A DNA stretch of 34,328 nucleotides from Isotricha intestinalis (lineage: Eukaryota > Ciliophora > Litostomatea > Vestibuliferida > Isotrichidae), in NCBI GenBank assembly GCA_023807065.1, contig JAJJLU010000518.1:1-34328 (forward strand). The letters are read 5' to 3'. Below are positions 8,864 through 17,185 of the stretch, in pieces. Each line of letters opens with the position of its first letter. Within the stretch, counting starts at the first letter, position 1. The position numbers and the translations under genes are program-made. The notes under the pieces were generated by a model, which saw nothing but the letters and a program-made list of their open reading frames with translations, searched no databases and had not been told where the DNA came from.

Positions 8864-10783
8864 ATGTCAAATAGTCTTCTTAGAAAATCAAGTGTATTTT
8901 TAAGTAAAAAACAAAGAAAAAATAGTAATTTACTTTTAAAAAACATAAAAATAATTCAAACAAAAGATTTTGAATCAGAAATATTATTTCATTATGGTGA
9001 AAACACAGAAAAACCAATAGAAATATATATTGTAGATGGATGTATAGATACATTAAAAATAAAAGAAAATCAAAATACATTATTAACAGAAAATCAATTT
9101 AAAGAATATATAAATACTTTATATTCATTTAAAGAATTTTATTTATTAGATGTAATATTAGAAAAGAATAAATATTATAATTATAAACCAGAAAAAATTC
9201 AAAATACTTTTTTTAGTTCAACACAGACTTTATTAAAGAAATTAAATATAGAAATTTTAAAAGGAAATAATCCTTCTCAAATAAAATCATATTATACATA
9301 TTTTTTTACTTTAGGAAAATCATATAATTATGGAGATAAAATAGATTTAAATAAAGATGAAAAATTAAATAATATTTATATATTAACTTCAAATTCTTAT
9401 GTTTCATTAGTTCCAGAAAATCATAAAAATGAATATAGAGAAAAATTTAGAAATCTTCAAATTAGAAGAGAACATGTTCAATTTTTACAAAGTTTATCTG
9501 TTTTTAATATGTTATTAAAAGAAAATTTTGATAAAAATTTATATGATAAATTTACTTTCTATCATACTCAACAAAAAAAAATATTAACTGGACAAAATAT
9601 TATTAATGAAGGTGATAATGCTGATAATGTTTATTTTATTAAAAGTGGTTTTTTTGAAGTTTATGGTTATAAATCTTTAAATGAAATTGATAATTTAATT
9701 CAAAGTTTATATAAACAAAATAAGGAATTAATTGATGAAGAATATGAAGATAAATTTAATGTTAGATTAAATAATAGAAAAGATAAAATTTTATTTGGAA
9801 AAAAAGAAGTTAAATTAGCTAGATTAGGTAAAGGAGATTTTTTTGGGTTTTATAATTATATTAAAAATAATAAATTTATTTTTTCTGTTAAATTAATTTC
9901 TCAAAAAGGAGAATTTTTCTCTATTTCTTTAAAAGATTTTCTACAAATTTGTAATGATGTTGATGGTATTATTCCTGTTTTTAATAATTTATTAAATCAA
10001 AAAAAAGAAATTTATTTAAATCAATTAATTAATATTGAAAATATTTTACTTAATAATGAAAAAAATTTAGGAAGTGTTGTTGATATTTATTATAGAAAAA
10101 AAAAAAGTAAAGAATCTTCTTATTTTAGAAAAACTTATTTTAATAAATCTTTTTTTCCTATTGAAAAATATTATTCTGAAAGAAAACAATTAAATACTAT
10201 TAATAATAATGATGATAAAAAAATTTATAATAATAAAAATTTAAATACAATTGAAAAGAATAAAAGAAAATACAGTAGAAATAAAAAAAAAATTAATAGT
10301 CTTTCAGAAATTAAATTAAGTAAAATTGAAAAAGAAAATAATGAAAAAGAAAATTCAGATTTATATTCAATGTTGATTAAAACAAAAGAAAATAAAAAAA
10401 AAAATTTTATGAATTTATCTAAAGGTGAAAAAGATAATTTTGATTATTCAATAGAAAAAAAAACAAGAAATATAAAATTAAATTATCCTATTTTTAATAA
10501 AACATATTTTAGTAAAAATTTATATTCTAATTTTCATAATTATTCAAATACATTAACAAATACTTCTTTAATTTCTAATAATAAAGGACAAACTATTTCT
10601 ACTATTGATAATTCAGAAAAATTACCTTTATCTTATCAAAAAAATTCTATTTTAAGTAATTTTAAATATTATACTAAAAGAACTAATCAAAATCCTTATT
10701 TTACGCAATATAAAGGATTAATTAAAAAAAATAAAAATTTACCAATGATAAATACTACTTTTCCTAAATTTGAAAATTTTTAA
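8864..10783 (+). CDS. Cyclic-nucleotide-binding-domain protein (cNMP-BD-like)
   Basis: In this 639-residue protein, residues ~235-365 form a cyclic-nucleotide-binding-type beta barrel: KKILTGQNIINEGDNADNVY, then FIKSGFFEVYG (the classic 'G-d-x-a-d-x-x-y-f-I-x-x-G-x-v-x-v' signature), then an insertion, then LGKGDFFGFYNYI. An earlier region (~125-205) may be a second, more degenerate copy. The phosphate-binding cassette that in PKA/EPAC reads F-G-E-x-A-L...R-x-A is FGFYNYIKNNKFIFSVK here, lacking the key Glu and Arg, so ordinary cAMP binding is unlikely. The C-terminal ~230 residues are Lys/Asn/Ser-rich and disordered. No kinase domain or membrane segment is seen. Such proteins occur in cilia and as scaffolds; the role here is unknown. 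Confidence 0.75.
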   Translation: MSNSLLRKSSVFLSKKQRKNSNLLLKNIKIIQTKDFESEILFHYGENTEKPIEIYIVDGCIDTLKIKENQNTLLTENQFKEYINTLYSFKEFYLLDVILEKNKYYNYKPEKIQNTFFSSTQTLLKKLNIEILKGNNPSQIKSYYTYFFTLGKSYNYGDKIDLNKDEKLNNIYILTSNSYVSLVPENHKNEYREKFRNLQIRREHVQFLQSLSVFNMLLKENFDKNLYDKFTFYHTQQKKILTGQNIINEGDNADNVYFIKSGFFEVYGYKSLNEIDNLIQSLYKQNKELIDEEYEDKFNVRLNNRKDKILFGKKEVKLARLGKGDFFGFYNYIKNNKFIFSVKLISQKGEFFSISLKDFLQICNDVDGIIPVFNNLLNQKKEIYLNQLINIENILLNNEKNLGSVVDIYYRKKKSKESSYFRKTYFNKSFFPIEKYYSERKQLNTINNNDDKKIYNNKNLNTIEKNKRKYSRNKKKINSLSEIKLSKIEKENNEKENSDLYSMLIKTKENKKKNFMNLSKGEKDNFDYSIEKKTRNIKLNYPIFNKTYFSKNLYSNFHNYSNTLTNTSLISNNKGQTISTIDNSEKLPLSYQKNSILSNFKYYTKRTNQNPYFTQYKGLIKKNKNLPMINTTFPKFENF

Positions 10784-11007
10784 ATATTTAAAAAAGTACT
10801 ATATGAGATATAAATAAATAATAAAAAAATAAAATTATTTATAATTTAAATTTGTAAGACATATTTATTTATTGTGGAAATTATTTTTATTTTATTGTCT
10901 TAAAAGTAATTTTAAAATTGAAGGAAAATTAAAAATAATATTTTACAATGTTTAATTTAAAAAAATATTTAATAAATACAATAAATTTTGTTTTTATTTA
11001 TATTAAA
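10784..11007. other. Convergent intergenic region
   Basis: The 224 bases between converging 3' ends are A/T-rich with no coding or structural signal that I can support. Confidence 0.5.
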
Positions 11008-12036
11008 TTAAAAATTCCCAATTTTAAATAAATAAGAATTTAATTTTGAATTTTTATTTTCTTCTTTTCTTTCATTAATAGTATTTAATTTATCTTGATA
11101 ACAATTATTATTATTTACATTTAAATGATTTTGAAAATTAGAATTATTTAAAATTGATCTTGAAGTATTTACTTTTAATTTTTCTTTATTAATATTATTT
11201 ATATTATTAATATGAGAAATAAAAGTATTATTTGAAAAAGCTTTTTTATTATATTCAATTTTTTTTTGAATAATTTTACAATGTTTATTTTCGAAAATAC
11301 TTGATTTACATAAATCATTTTTCGAATTTTCTGTAATATAATTTCTAGAATTTTGAATACTCTTTTTTTTTTCATAAGGATTTTTTAATATTGTTGTTTT
11401 ATTTAATATATTATTATTTAATATTTTACTATTTGAAAAAGATTTTGTTACAATATTATTATTATTATTATTATCAAAAATTATTTTTTTTGTATAATTT
11501 TTTTTTCCACTTCCAGAATAAGGAACAATAATATCTTCATTTAAATTTGAATATAATAAATTTAATGATTCACTTCTTTGTAAAGGAGAACAATAGTTAT
11601 TTTTTTTTGCTTTTTGATTATATTTTGTTTTATTTAAATTTAATTCTTTATTTTCTGATTTCTTTCTATTTTTATTTTTTATTTCTTTATAAGAATAATC
11701 TGAAGTTATTTGATAATTAAATAATTTTGAATTATTATTTAAATTTTCATTTGAAGAATTTAAAGTTGATTTTTTTGATAAACAATCTTTTTTATTTATT
11801 TTATTATATGTTTTTAAAATTGTTGATTCTGTTATTATATTTTTTTTTAATATTTTTGTTGTTAATTTTAAAAAGTCTTCACATTGATTTTTTAAAAATG
11901 AAATTTCTTTGTCTTGAATCATTATTAATGATAAAAATTTATTTATTATAATATCTTTTATTTCATTTTTGATATTATTCATTATTATTTTATAATTATT
12001 TTCTTTTAATTTCTCTTTAAAAGTTATTTTTGACAT
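11008..12036 (-). CDS. Asn/Lys/Ser-rich hypothetical protein
   Basis: The protein has 342 residues. The first ~90 are helical with hydrophobic heptads (FKEKLKENNYKIIMNNIKN, then IIINKFLSLIMIQDKEISFL) and probably form a short coiled coil. The remainder is low-complexity Asn/Ser/Lys, with scattered short motifs such as CSPLQRSESLNLLYSN and VPYSGSGKKNYTKKI. No known domain is recognised. It lies 96 bp downstream of another minus-strand gene. The ATG at 12036 is the only reasonable start. Function unknown. Confidence 0.7.
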   Translation of the reverse strand: MSKITFKEKLKENNYKIIMNNIKNEIKDIIINKFLSLIMIQDKEISFLKNQCEDFLKLTTKILKKNIITESTILKTYNKINKKDCLSKKSTLNSSNENLNNNSKLFNYQITSDYSYKEIKNKNRKKSENKELNLNKTKYNQKAKKNNYCSPLQRSESLNLLYSNLNEDIIVPYSGSGKKNYTKKIIFDNNNNNNIVTKSFSNSKILNNNILNKTTILKNPYEKKKSIQNSRNYITENSKNDLCKSSIFENKHCKIIQKKIEYNKKAFSNNTFISHINNINNINKEKLKVNTSRSILNNSNFQNHLNVNNNNCYQDKLNTINERKEENKNSKLNSYLFKIGNF

Positions 12037-12132
12037 TTTTAATAAAAAAATATTAATTTATTTTAGTAATATTTGTTATCTTTTTTATGGGTAAAAAATA
12101 AATAAAAAATATTAGAGCAAATTTTTGTTAAT

Positions 12133-12858
12133 TTAATAATATCTTATTCTAACTCTATTATTTCCAGTGAAAAATATTTTAGTTTCACCATTTCTTGATG
12201 TAAATAAAATTGGTCTTCTTCTAACATTTATAAAACTAATAATAGGTCTATTAAAATTTCTTCTTTTATAATAATTATTATAATAATTATAATTATAATA
12301 ATAATTATTATGATAATTTCTTTTAATTTTATTAAATTGACCAATTCTTCTTCTTTGAAAATTATTATTTCTTAAATTTCTTCTTTTTGAATAAATATTT
12401 TTTCTTATATTTCTTCTTCGATTATTATAATAATTTTGATTTCTAAAATGAAGATTATTAATATTTCTTTTTCTAATATAATTTTTATTTCCTATATTTC
12501 TTTTTCTAATATAATTTTTATTTCCTATATTTCTATTATTAATATTATTTAATCTTCCTCTTCTTCTTCCGACAAAAATATTTGTTAAATCTTTTGGATC
12601 AGGAACTTCTTTTCTTATTACTTCTTTTATATTACTTTTATTTAAATTATCATTTTGATTAATTTTATCATCTTTTTCATTTTCTAATTTTTTTTCTTTT
12701 GTTGTTTTTTTTATATTTTCATTTATTTCATAATTATTAATATTTTCAAATTTAGGTTCAATTATATCTTTTGATTTTGTTATTTCTTCTTCTTCTTCTT
12801 CAATTTCTTCGTAATCTTCATTATTATCATCCCATTCAATTTCATTTTTATTACTCAT
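12133..12858 (-). CDS. Arg/Asn/Tyr-rich protein, putative RNA-binding
   Basis: The protein has 241 residues. The N-terminal third is strongly acidic (an eight-residue E-E-I-E-E-E-E-E type run). After EVPDPKDLTNIFVGRRRGRL the rest is extremely basic and Asn/Tyr-rich with repeated RRR/RKR clusters, and the tail returns to a structured-looking stretch (SRNGETKIFFTGNNRVRIRYY). Acidic head plus Arg-rich tail is typical of RNA- or ribosome-associated proteins such as RGG/FoP-type adaptors, but RGG boxes are not present as such. A perfect 33-nt tandem duplication creates two NIGNKNYIRKR units. Function is inferred from composition only. Confidence 0.65.
   Translation of the reverse strand: MSNKNEIEWDDNNEDYEEIEEEEEEITKSKDIIEPKFENINNYEINENIKKTTKEKKLENEKDDKINQNDNLNKSNIKEVIRKEVPDPKDLTNIFVGRRRGRLNNINNRNIGNKNYIRKRNIGNKNYIRKRNINNLHFRNQNYYNNRRRNIRKNIYSKRRNLRNNNFQRRRIGQFNKIKRNYHNNYYYNYNYYNNYYKRRNFNRPIISFINVRRRPILFTSRNGETKIFFTGNNRVRIRYY
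12461..12534 (+). repeat. 33-nt in-frame tandem repeat
   Basis: Two perfect 33-nt units (12461-12493 and 12494-12526) are followed by the first 8 nt of a third. They encode the repeated NIGNKNYIRKR motif of the Arg/Asn-rich protein on the minus strand. A unit of exactly 11 codons with no divergence suggests a recent duplication or ongoing length variation. Confidence 0.85.
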
Positions 12859-13137
12859 AATATCTTAAATATTAATTCATAAATAAAATAATAAAAAATT
12901 TTCTTTGTTTATTATCTATCTTTTATATGTATATTTCTATTTTTTTTCATTTAAGATTAGAAAAGAAATGAAAACATTTAATTTAATAAATTGAATTTTT
13001 AAAAATAATCTAAGATAATAAAATAAATATATATATAAAAACCAAAAATATAATAAGAGATAATTTTTATAATAAAAAAAAGTAAAAAAATTTATTTTCA
13101 ATATCTTAAAAAATAAAAAAAAAAAAAATTGTTAAAA
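12859..13137. promoter_or_regulatory. Divergent promoter region
   Basis: The 279 bases between the divergent Arg-rich gene and the PP2C gene contain a TATATATATA-type run near 13030 and long A-runs just before the PP2C ATG. No named element is identified. Confidence 0.35.
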
Positions 13138-14184
13138 ATGGGATTTGCAGAATCAAAAAGTGAATTAAATATGAAGAATTGTGAAATAAATAAAATAAAA
13201 ATAAAATCAGAAAAAAATGAAAGAATATCAAGTACAAAAATTCAAGCTCAATGTTATCGTCAATATATGGAAGATTCCTCAATAATAAAAATAAATTTTG
13301 AAAAAAATTCTTCTTTATTTGGAGTATTTGATGGTCATGGTGGAAGTTTAATTTCAAATTTTGTTGCTCAAAATATTGGAAATGCAATTTTAAATAATAT
13401 TTCTTTTCAAAAAGGAAAAATAGAAGAAAGTTTAAAAGAAACTTTTTTAAAATTTGATGTTTTATTAAAAAACCCTAAAATTGATAATTTTATTTGTGAA
13501 TGTAATTTAAATAAGAATGATTCTTCACATTCTAATCAAAGTAATTCTACAATTGATAGTGAAAATAATGATAATAATAATTGTAATGAAGGAAATTTTT
13601 TTAATGAAAATATAAAAAATAAAAAAGAGAAAAAAAATTTAAGTGATTATATTTCTTATAATATGGGAACAACAGCAAATATAATATTAATAAAAAATAA
13701 TTATATATATATCGCAAATGTAGGTGATTGTTTAAGTTATATGTATTATAATAAAAAAGCAATTAAATTAAATAATCAACATAATGTAAATTTAGAAGAA
13801 GAAAAAAATAGAATTTTAAAAAGTGGAAATAAGATTATTAATGGAAGAATTAATGGAAGATTAAATTTAACAAGAGCGATTGGGGATTTTTCTTTTAAAA
13901 ATAATAGTAAATTAAATTATTATGAACAAGCTGTTATTTCTTTACCTGAAATTAATAAATTTGAAATTAATAACAATATTGATTTTATTATTATGGGATC
14001 TGATGGCTTTTGGAATTATGTTAATCCTGATAAATTATGTTATAAAATTTATACACTTTTTCAAAAAGGATTTTCTACTGAAGATGTTAGTAAAAATATT
14101 TTTAAAATTCTTTATAAACAATTATTGAATATGAATCCTCAAGAAACTGATAATCTTACTTTTATTATTATTAAATTTGAATAA
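13138..14184 (+). CDS. PP2C-family (PPM) Ser/Thr protein phosphatase
   Basis: The 348-residue protein shows the PP2C motifs in order: R41-Q-Y-M-E-D46, VFDGHGG (D65, G66), GTTANIILI, YIANVGDCL, GRLNLTRAIGDFSFKNN, IMGSDGFWNYV and a final DNLTFIIIKF. All metal-coordinating acidic positions expected in the family (MED, DGH, SDG, DN) are present, so it should be an active Mn/Mg-dependent Ser/Thr phosphatase. A low-complexity Asn/Asp insert (~residues 130-165) precedes the GTTA strand, and GDC replaces the common GDS. I chose the ATG at 13138 over an upstream in-frame TTG. It begins Met-Gly-Phe, so Gly2 could be N-myristoylated and membrane-tethered, as in some protist PP2Cs. Substrate unknown. Confidence 0.93.
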   Translation: MGFAESKSELNMKNCEINKIKIKSEKNERISSTKIQAQCYRQYMEDSSIIKINFEKNSSLFGVFDGHGGSLISNFVAQNIGNAILNNISFQKGKIEESLKETFLKFDVLLKNPKIDNFICECNLNKNDSSHSNQSNSTIDSENNDNNNCNEGNFFNENIKNKKEKKNLSDYISYNMGTTANIILIKNNYIYIANVGDCLSYMYYNKKAIKLNNQHNVNLEEEKNRILKSGNKIINGRINGRLNLTRAIGDFSFKNNSKLNYYEQAVISLPEINKFEINNNIDFIIMGSDGFWNYVNPDKLCYKIYTLFQKGFSTEDVSKNIFKILYKQLLNMNPQETDNLTFIIIKFE

Positions 14185-14507
14185 ATCGTTTTGATTTTAT
14201 TATTTTTCTTTCTAAAATATATTGTTTTAATAAATATTTTAGAAGTGTGAGTTTTATTTGAATTTAAATTGTTAAAAAACATTTGTTTTTTGGTAAAGCT
14301 AGTTTATATCTATAATATATTTAATAATTAATTCTTTAAACAAATTATAAATTATAAAAAATTTAAGTATTTTGATTATTAACACTTTTATATTTATTTT
14401 TTCTTATTATACCTTATTTTCTTTTTAATTATTTTGATTTTTTTTTATATTTATTTATATATTTTTAATGCTATTTATTTTTTAATTTTTATTTTTAGTA
14501 AATTATA
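14185..14507. other. Intergenic region between same-strand genes
   Basis: These 323 bases hold the 3' end of the PP2C transcript and the promoter of the next gene. Only A/T runs are seen. A TTTTTAG just before the next ATG looks like a splice acceptor, but no matching upstream exon is visible. Confidence 0.5.
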
Positions 14508-15716
14508 ATGTTAACGAAAAAAAATGATTGTTATACTTTATCTTTTATTATGGATGATAATAATAAAGAAATAATAAATTTTAAAAATATTGATGAAATT
14601 GATTCTATTTGTGATAAATTAATTGAAAAATATAATTTTGATTCTAATAAAAAAGAAGAGTTAAAAGAAAAAATAATATTAGACATTCAAAAAGAAAAAG
14701 AAAATAGAAAATTAAATTATAATAATGAAAAAGATGTTACAAAAAGATTATATGATTTAGATATAAAAGAAAGACAAGATCAAGCTTTAAAAAATGAAAT
14801 AATTCACAAAGAAAATTTGGAGAAAGAATATAAGAAATATTCTTTTGCTCCAAAAATAGAAAATCAGAATAAGAGAAATAATAAATTAAATTATTATGAA
14901 AAAGATAAAAAAAATAAAGAAAATATACAAATTCAAAGAATATTAAAATTTGCAAAAGAAATGGATGAATGTAAACAATTTAAAAGTAATAATAATAGTA
15001 TTAAAAATTTAAAAATAGAAGAAGAAAAAATATCAAATAATAATAAAATAAATAATAAAGGGAAAAACATAAATAAAAAGATAGAAAATTCAATAAGAAA
15101 TTTATTAGAAAATGAAAATAATCGAAAAAAAATAAAAGAAGAAAAAAATAATAAAATATATAAAAAAGAATGTCCTTTTATTCCAAAAATAAATGATATA
15201 AGTAAATTTATATGTGAAAATAATCCAAATAGAGAAAAGGATTTTTCAAATAGATTATATGAAAAAAAACAAATTAAAATAATTAAATCACATTCAAATT
15301 CTTTTTTTAATTTATCTAAAGGAAATTATAAAAATAATTATTATAATTTAAAACATTCTAATTCAAATTTTTTTGGGTTGAAATTAAAAAAAGCAGAAGA
15401 AGAATTAAATAAAATAAAAGAAAGTAATAATTTAAATAAAGAAAAAATTCATAATTTATCAATGAAAAATTGTCAGAAATATTTAAATAATTATCGATTA
15501 AAACATTTTAAAGATATTTATGAAAAATTAGAAAAATGTGAAAATTATGATGAATGTTTAAAAATGGAAAAATATGGAATTGATTTAGAATTAAAAAATA
15601 AATTAGTATTACCAGTTTTACATATTTTAAAAGCAAGAAATATGGAATTTAACTTTCAAAATTTTTATATACTTTGTAATGAATTATTAAATTATCTTGG
15701 TCAAGAAAAAAAATAA
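14508..15716 (+). CDS. F-x-P-repeat protein with 'IDIGNG'-type N-terminal domain (short paralogue)
   Basis: The 402-residue protein begins with a ~55-residue alpha/beta domain (YTLSFIMDDNNKEIINFKN, then ICDKLIEKYNFDSNKKEELK). This matches the N-terminal domain of the larger protein at 20442-22481. The rest is charged helix with the motif R-L-Y-x(~30)-F-x-P-K-I: YSFAPKIENQ at about residue 120 and CPFIPKINDI at about 220, followed by a C-terminal helical part without Asn runs (KNLVLPVLHILKARNMEF-like). The two-protein comparison supports a family of an N-terminal ubiquitin-like or small alpha/beta module plus ~30-residue repeats ending in F-x-P-x-I/L. I associate similar repeats with protist ciliary or cytoskeletal proteins, but cannot name the family. 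No EF-hand is seen here. Confidence 0.75.
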   Translation: MLTKKNDCYTLSFIMDDNNKEIINFKNIDEIDSICDKLIEKYNFDSNKKEELKEKIILDIQKEKENRKLNYNNEKDVTKRLYDLDIKERQDQALKNEIIHKENLEKEYKKYSFAPKIENQNKRNNKLNYYEKDKKNKENIQIQRILKFAKEMDECKQFKSNNNSIKNLKIEEEKISNNNKINNKGKNINKKIENSIRNLLENENNRKKIKEEKNNKIYKKECPFIPKINDISKFICENNPNREKDFSNRLYEKKQIKIIKSHSNSFFNLSKGNYKNNYYNLKHSNSNFFGLKLKKAEEELNKIKESNNLNKEKIHNLSMKNCQKYLNNYRLKHFKDIYEKLEKCENYDECLKMEKYGIDLELKNKLVLPVLHILKARNMEFNFQNFYILCNELLNYLGQEKK

Positions 15717-16005
15717 ATGTATATATATAATGTTAAATATTAATATATTTTTTTTATTAAAAATTTAAACTTAATATATAAAATTATCATTAATATAAAG
15801 TCCTTATAATTTAATAGTTCAATGACATAAATTCATTTTGTTTTTATATATAAAATGATTTTTTATATTTAAAATCAAAATTCTTTAAATATAATGAAGT
15901 GAAAAAAGACTTTCGATTTTTTTAAAATATTTTTTTCAATTTCATTTTAAAATATATAAAAAATTAAGAAAATAAAAATTTTATTTTTGAATAAAATAAA
16001 ACAAT

Positions 16006-16869
16006 ATGGAAAGTGATTTTAAAATAAAGTTTATAGAAAGTCAATATTTATTATCTTTTATTTCTCTTATATCAAGTTTATTAATAATAATAATATTTTT
16101 TGCATTTTCAAATTTACGTTCATTAACGTATATATATATATTATTTATTGGATTTTCTGAGATAATAGGAAATTTACCTTTTTGTTTAAAATATATTTTC
16201 AAAAAAATGAATAATTCTTTTTTTATATCTTGTATTGCTTTTTCAGATAGTTTTACAATGATAAGTCTTTTATCTTATAGTTATTTGATTTCTAATTATT
16301 TAAAAACTAATAATCAAAAAATATTAAAAAAAAAAAGTGCTTGTTTAATGATTACTATTATTATTTCTTTTATTTATTGTGGATTAATTATTTTACTTGA
16401 TGTTGAATTAAAAAATATAAGAATAATATATTTTGAACAAGAAAAAAAAACATCAATTAAAAATTTTCATTTAATAATAAATTTAATTATATCATTTGTA
16501 AATTTATTTTTAATAAATTACACAGTAAATTATATTAAAAAACAAGCAAAAAATGATATCAAAAATGCACAAAAAATTTTATCAGTTTGTCGAAATTTAT
16601 ATAATTATCCGATTATAGGATGTTTAGGATGGCTTTTTAGTTCTATATATTTTTTTTTTGAATTATTTACAAAAAATAATAAACATATTATTCGAATGAG
16701 AAATTGTTTTTCTGTTTTCACTATTATTTTTTTCCATTTAAGAGGAACTTTAATTTTTTATGAGTTTATTAGAAGTCCAAAAGTTTTTAAAAATATGATT
16801 ATTACTGTTAATCATATTAAATATTGGTTAACTTCAAAAAAAAGAAAAATGAGTATTCAATTAAATTAA
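16006..16869 (+). CDS. Seven-transmembrane receptor-like protein (cAMP-receptor/GPCR-like)
   Basis: The 287-residue protein has seven hydrophobic segments at about 13-33, 41-63, 74-97, 111-132, 155-175, 200-221 and 234-254, with a short N-terminus and a basic C-terminal tail (SKKRKMS). The pattern fits G-protein-coupled receptors, especially the Dictyostelium cAR/Crl group: a polar-Arg motif after helix 1 (FSNLRSLTYIYILFIGFSEI), Cys77 at the start of helix 3 with FSDSFTMISLLSYSYLI, and YPIIGCLGWLFSSIYFFFEL as helix 6. Ligand and coupling are unknown. Alternatives are a generic seven-helix membrane protein. The gene ends in TAA, and a T-run plus AG with a short open segment downstream (17000-17039) is not convincing as an exon. 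Confidence 0.6.
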   Translation: MESDFKIKFIESQYLLSFISLISSLLIIIIFFAFSNLRSLTYIYILFIGFSEIIGNLPFCLKYIFKKMNNSFFISCIAFSDSFTMISLLSYSYLISNYLKTNNQKILKKKSACLMITIIISFIYCGLIILLDVELKNIRIIYFEQEKKTSIKNFHLIINLIISFVNLFLINYTVNYIKKQAKNDIKNAQKILSVCRNLYNYPIIGCLGWLFSSIYFFFELFTKNNKHIIRMRNCFSVFTIIFFHLRGTLIFYEFIRSPKVFKNMIITVNHIKYWLTSKKRKMSIQLN

Positions 16870-17185
16870 ATATATTTATTTTGTTTAAATTTAAAAAAAG
16901 AAATAAATTATTATTTTCAAGTTTTTTTAATTTATATAAATATTTAACATTAAATTCTTTTCTTGAATTTAAACTAAAAAATTTAAATGATTTTTTTTTA
17001 GGAAAAACAACATCAATAAAGACAAAAATTATTTCATGAAATATATATTATTATACTTTATGATGAATTTTTAATATTTTTTTTGTTTTTTTTTCATTAA
17101 AGATATATATTTTTTTTTTTTTTTAATAAAATATTATAATATTTTCATTAAAATATATAAAGTATTTATAAAAAAGAAAAGTTTT
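16870..17185. other. Convergent intergenic region
   Basis: These 316 bases contain long T-runs (for example 17110-17124). A short open stretch at 17000-17039 follows TTTTTTTTAG and might be mistaken for a last exon. The intron needed would be about 150 nt, unlike the 28-nt intron elsewhere. No RNA gene is seen. Confidence 0.5.

Noticed and set aside
16853..17039. Possible last exon of the seven-helix gene after TTTTTTTTAG
   Set aside because: It needs a ~150-nt intron with a weak GTATTC donor, unlike the 28-nt intron found here, and adds only about 12 non-descript residues. The gene already has a sensible basic tail and TAA.
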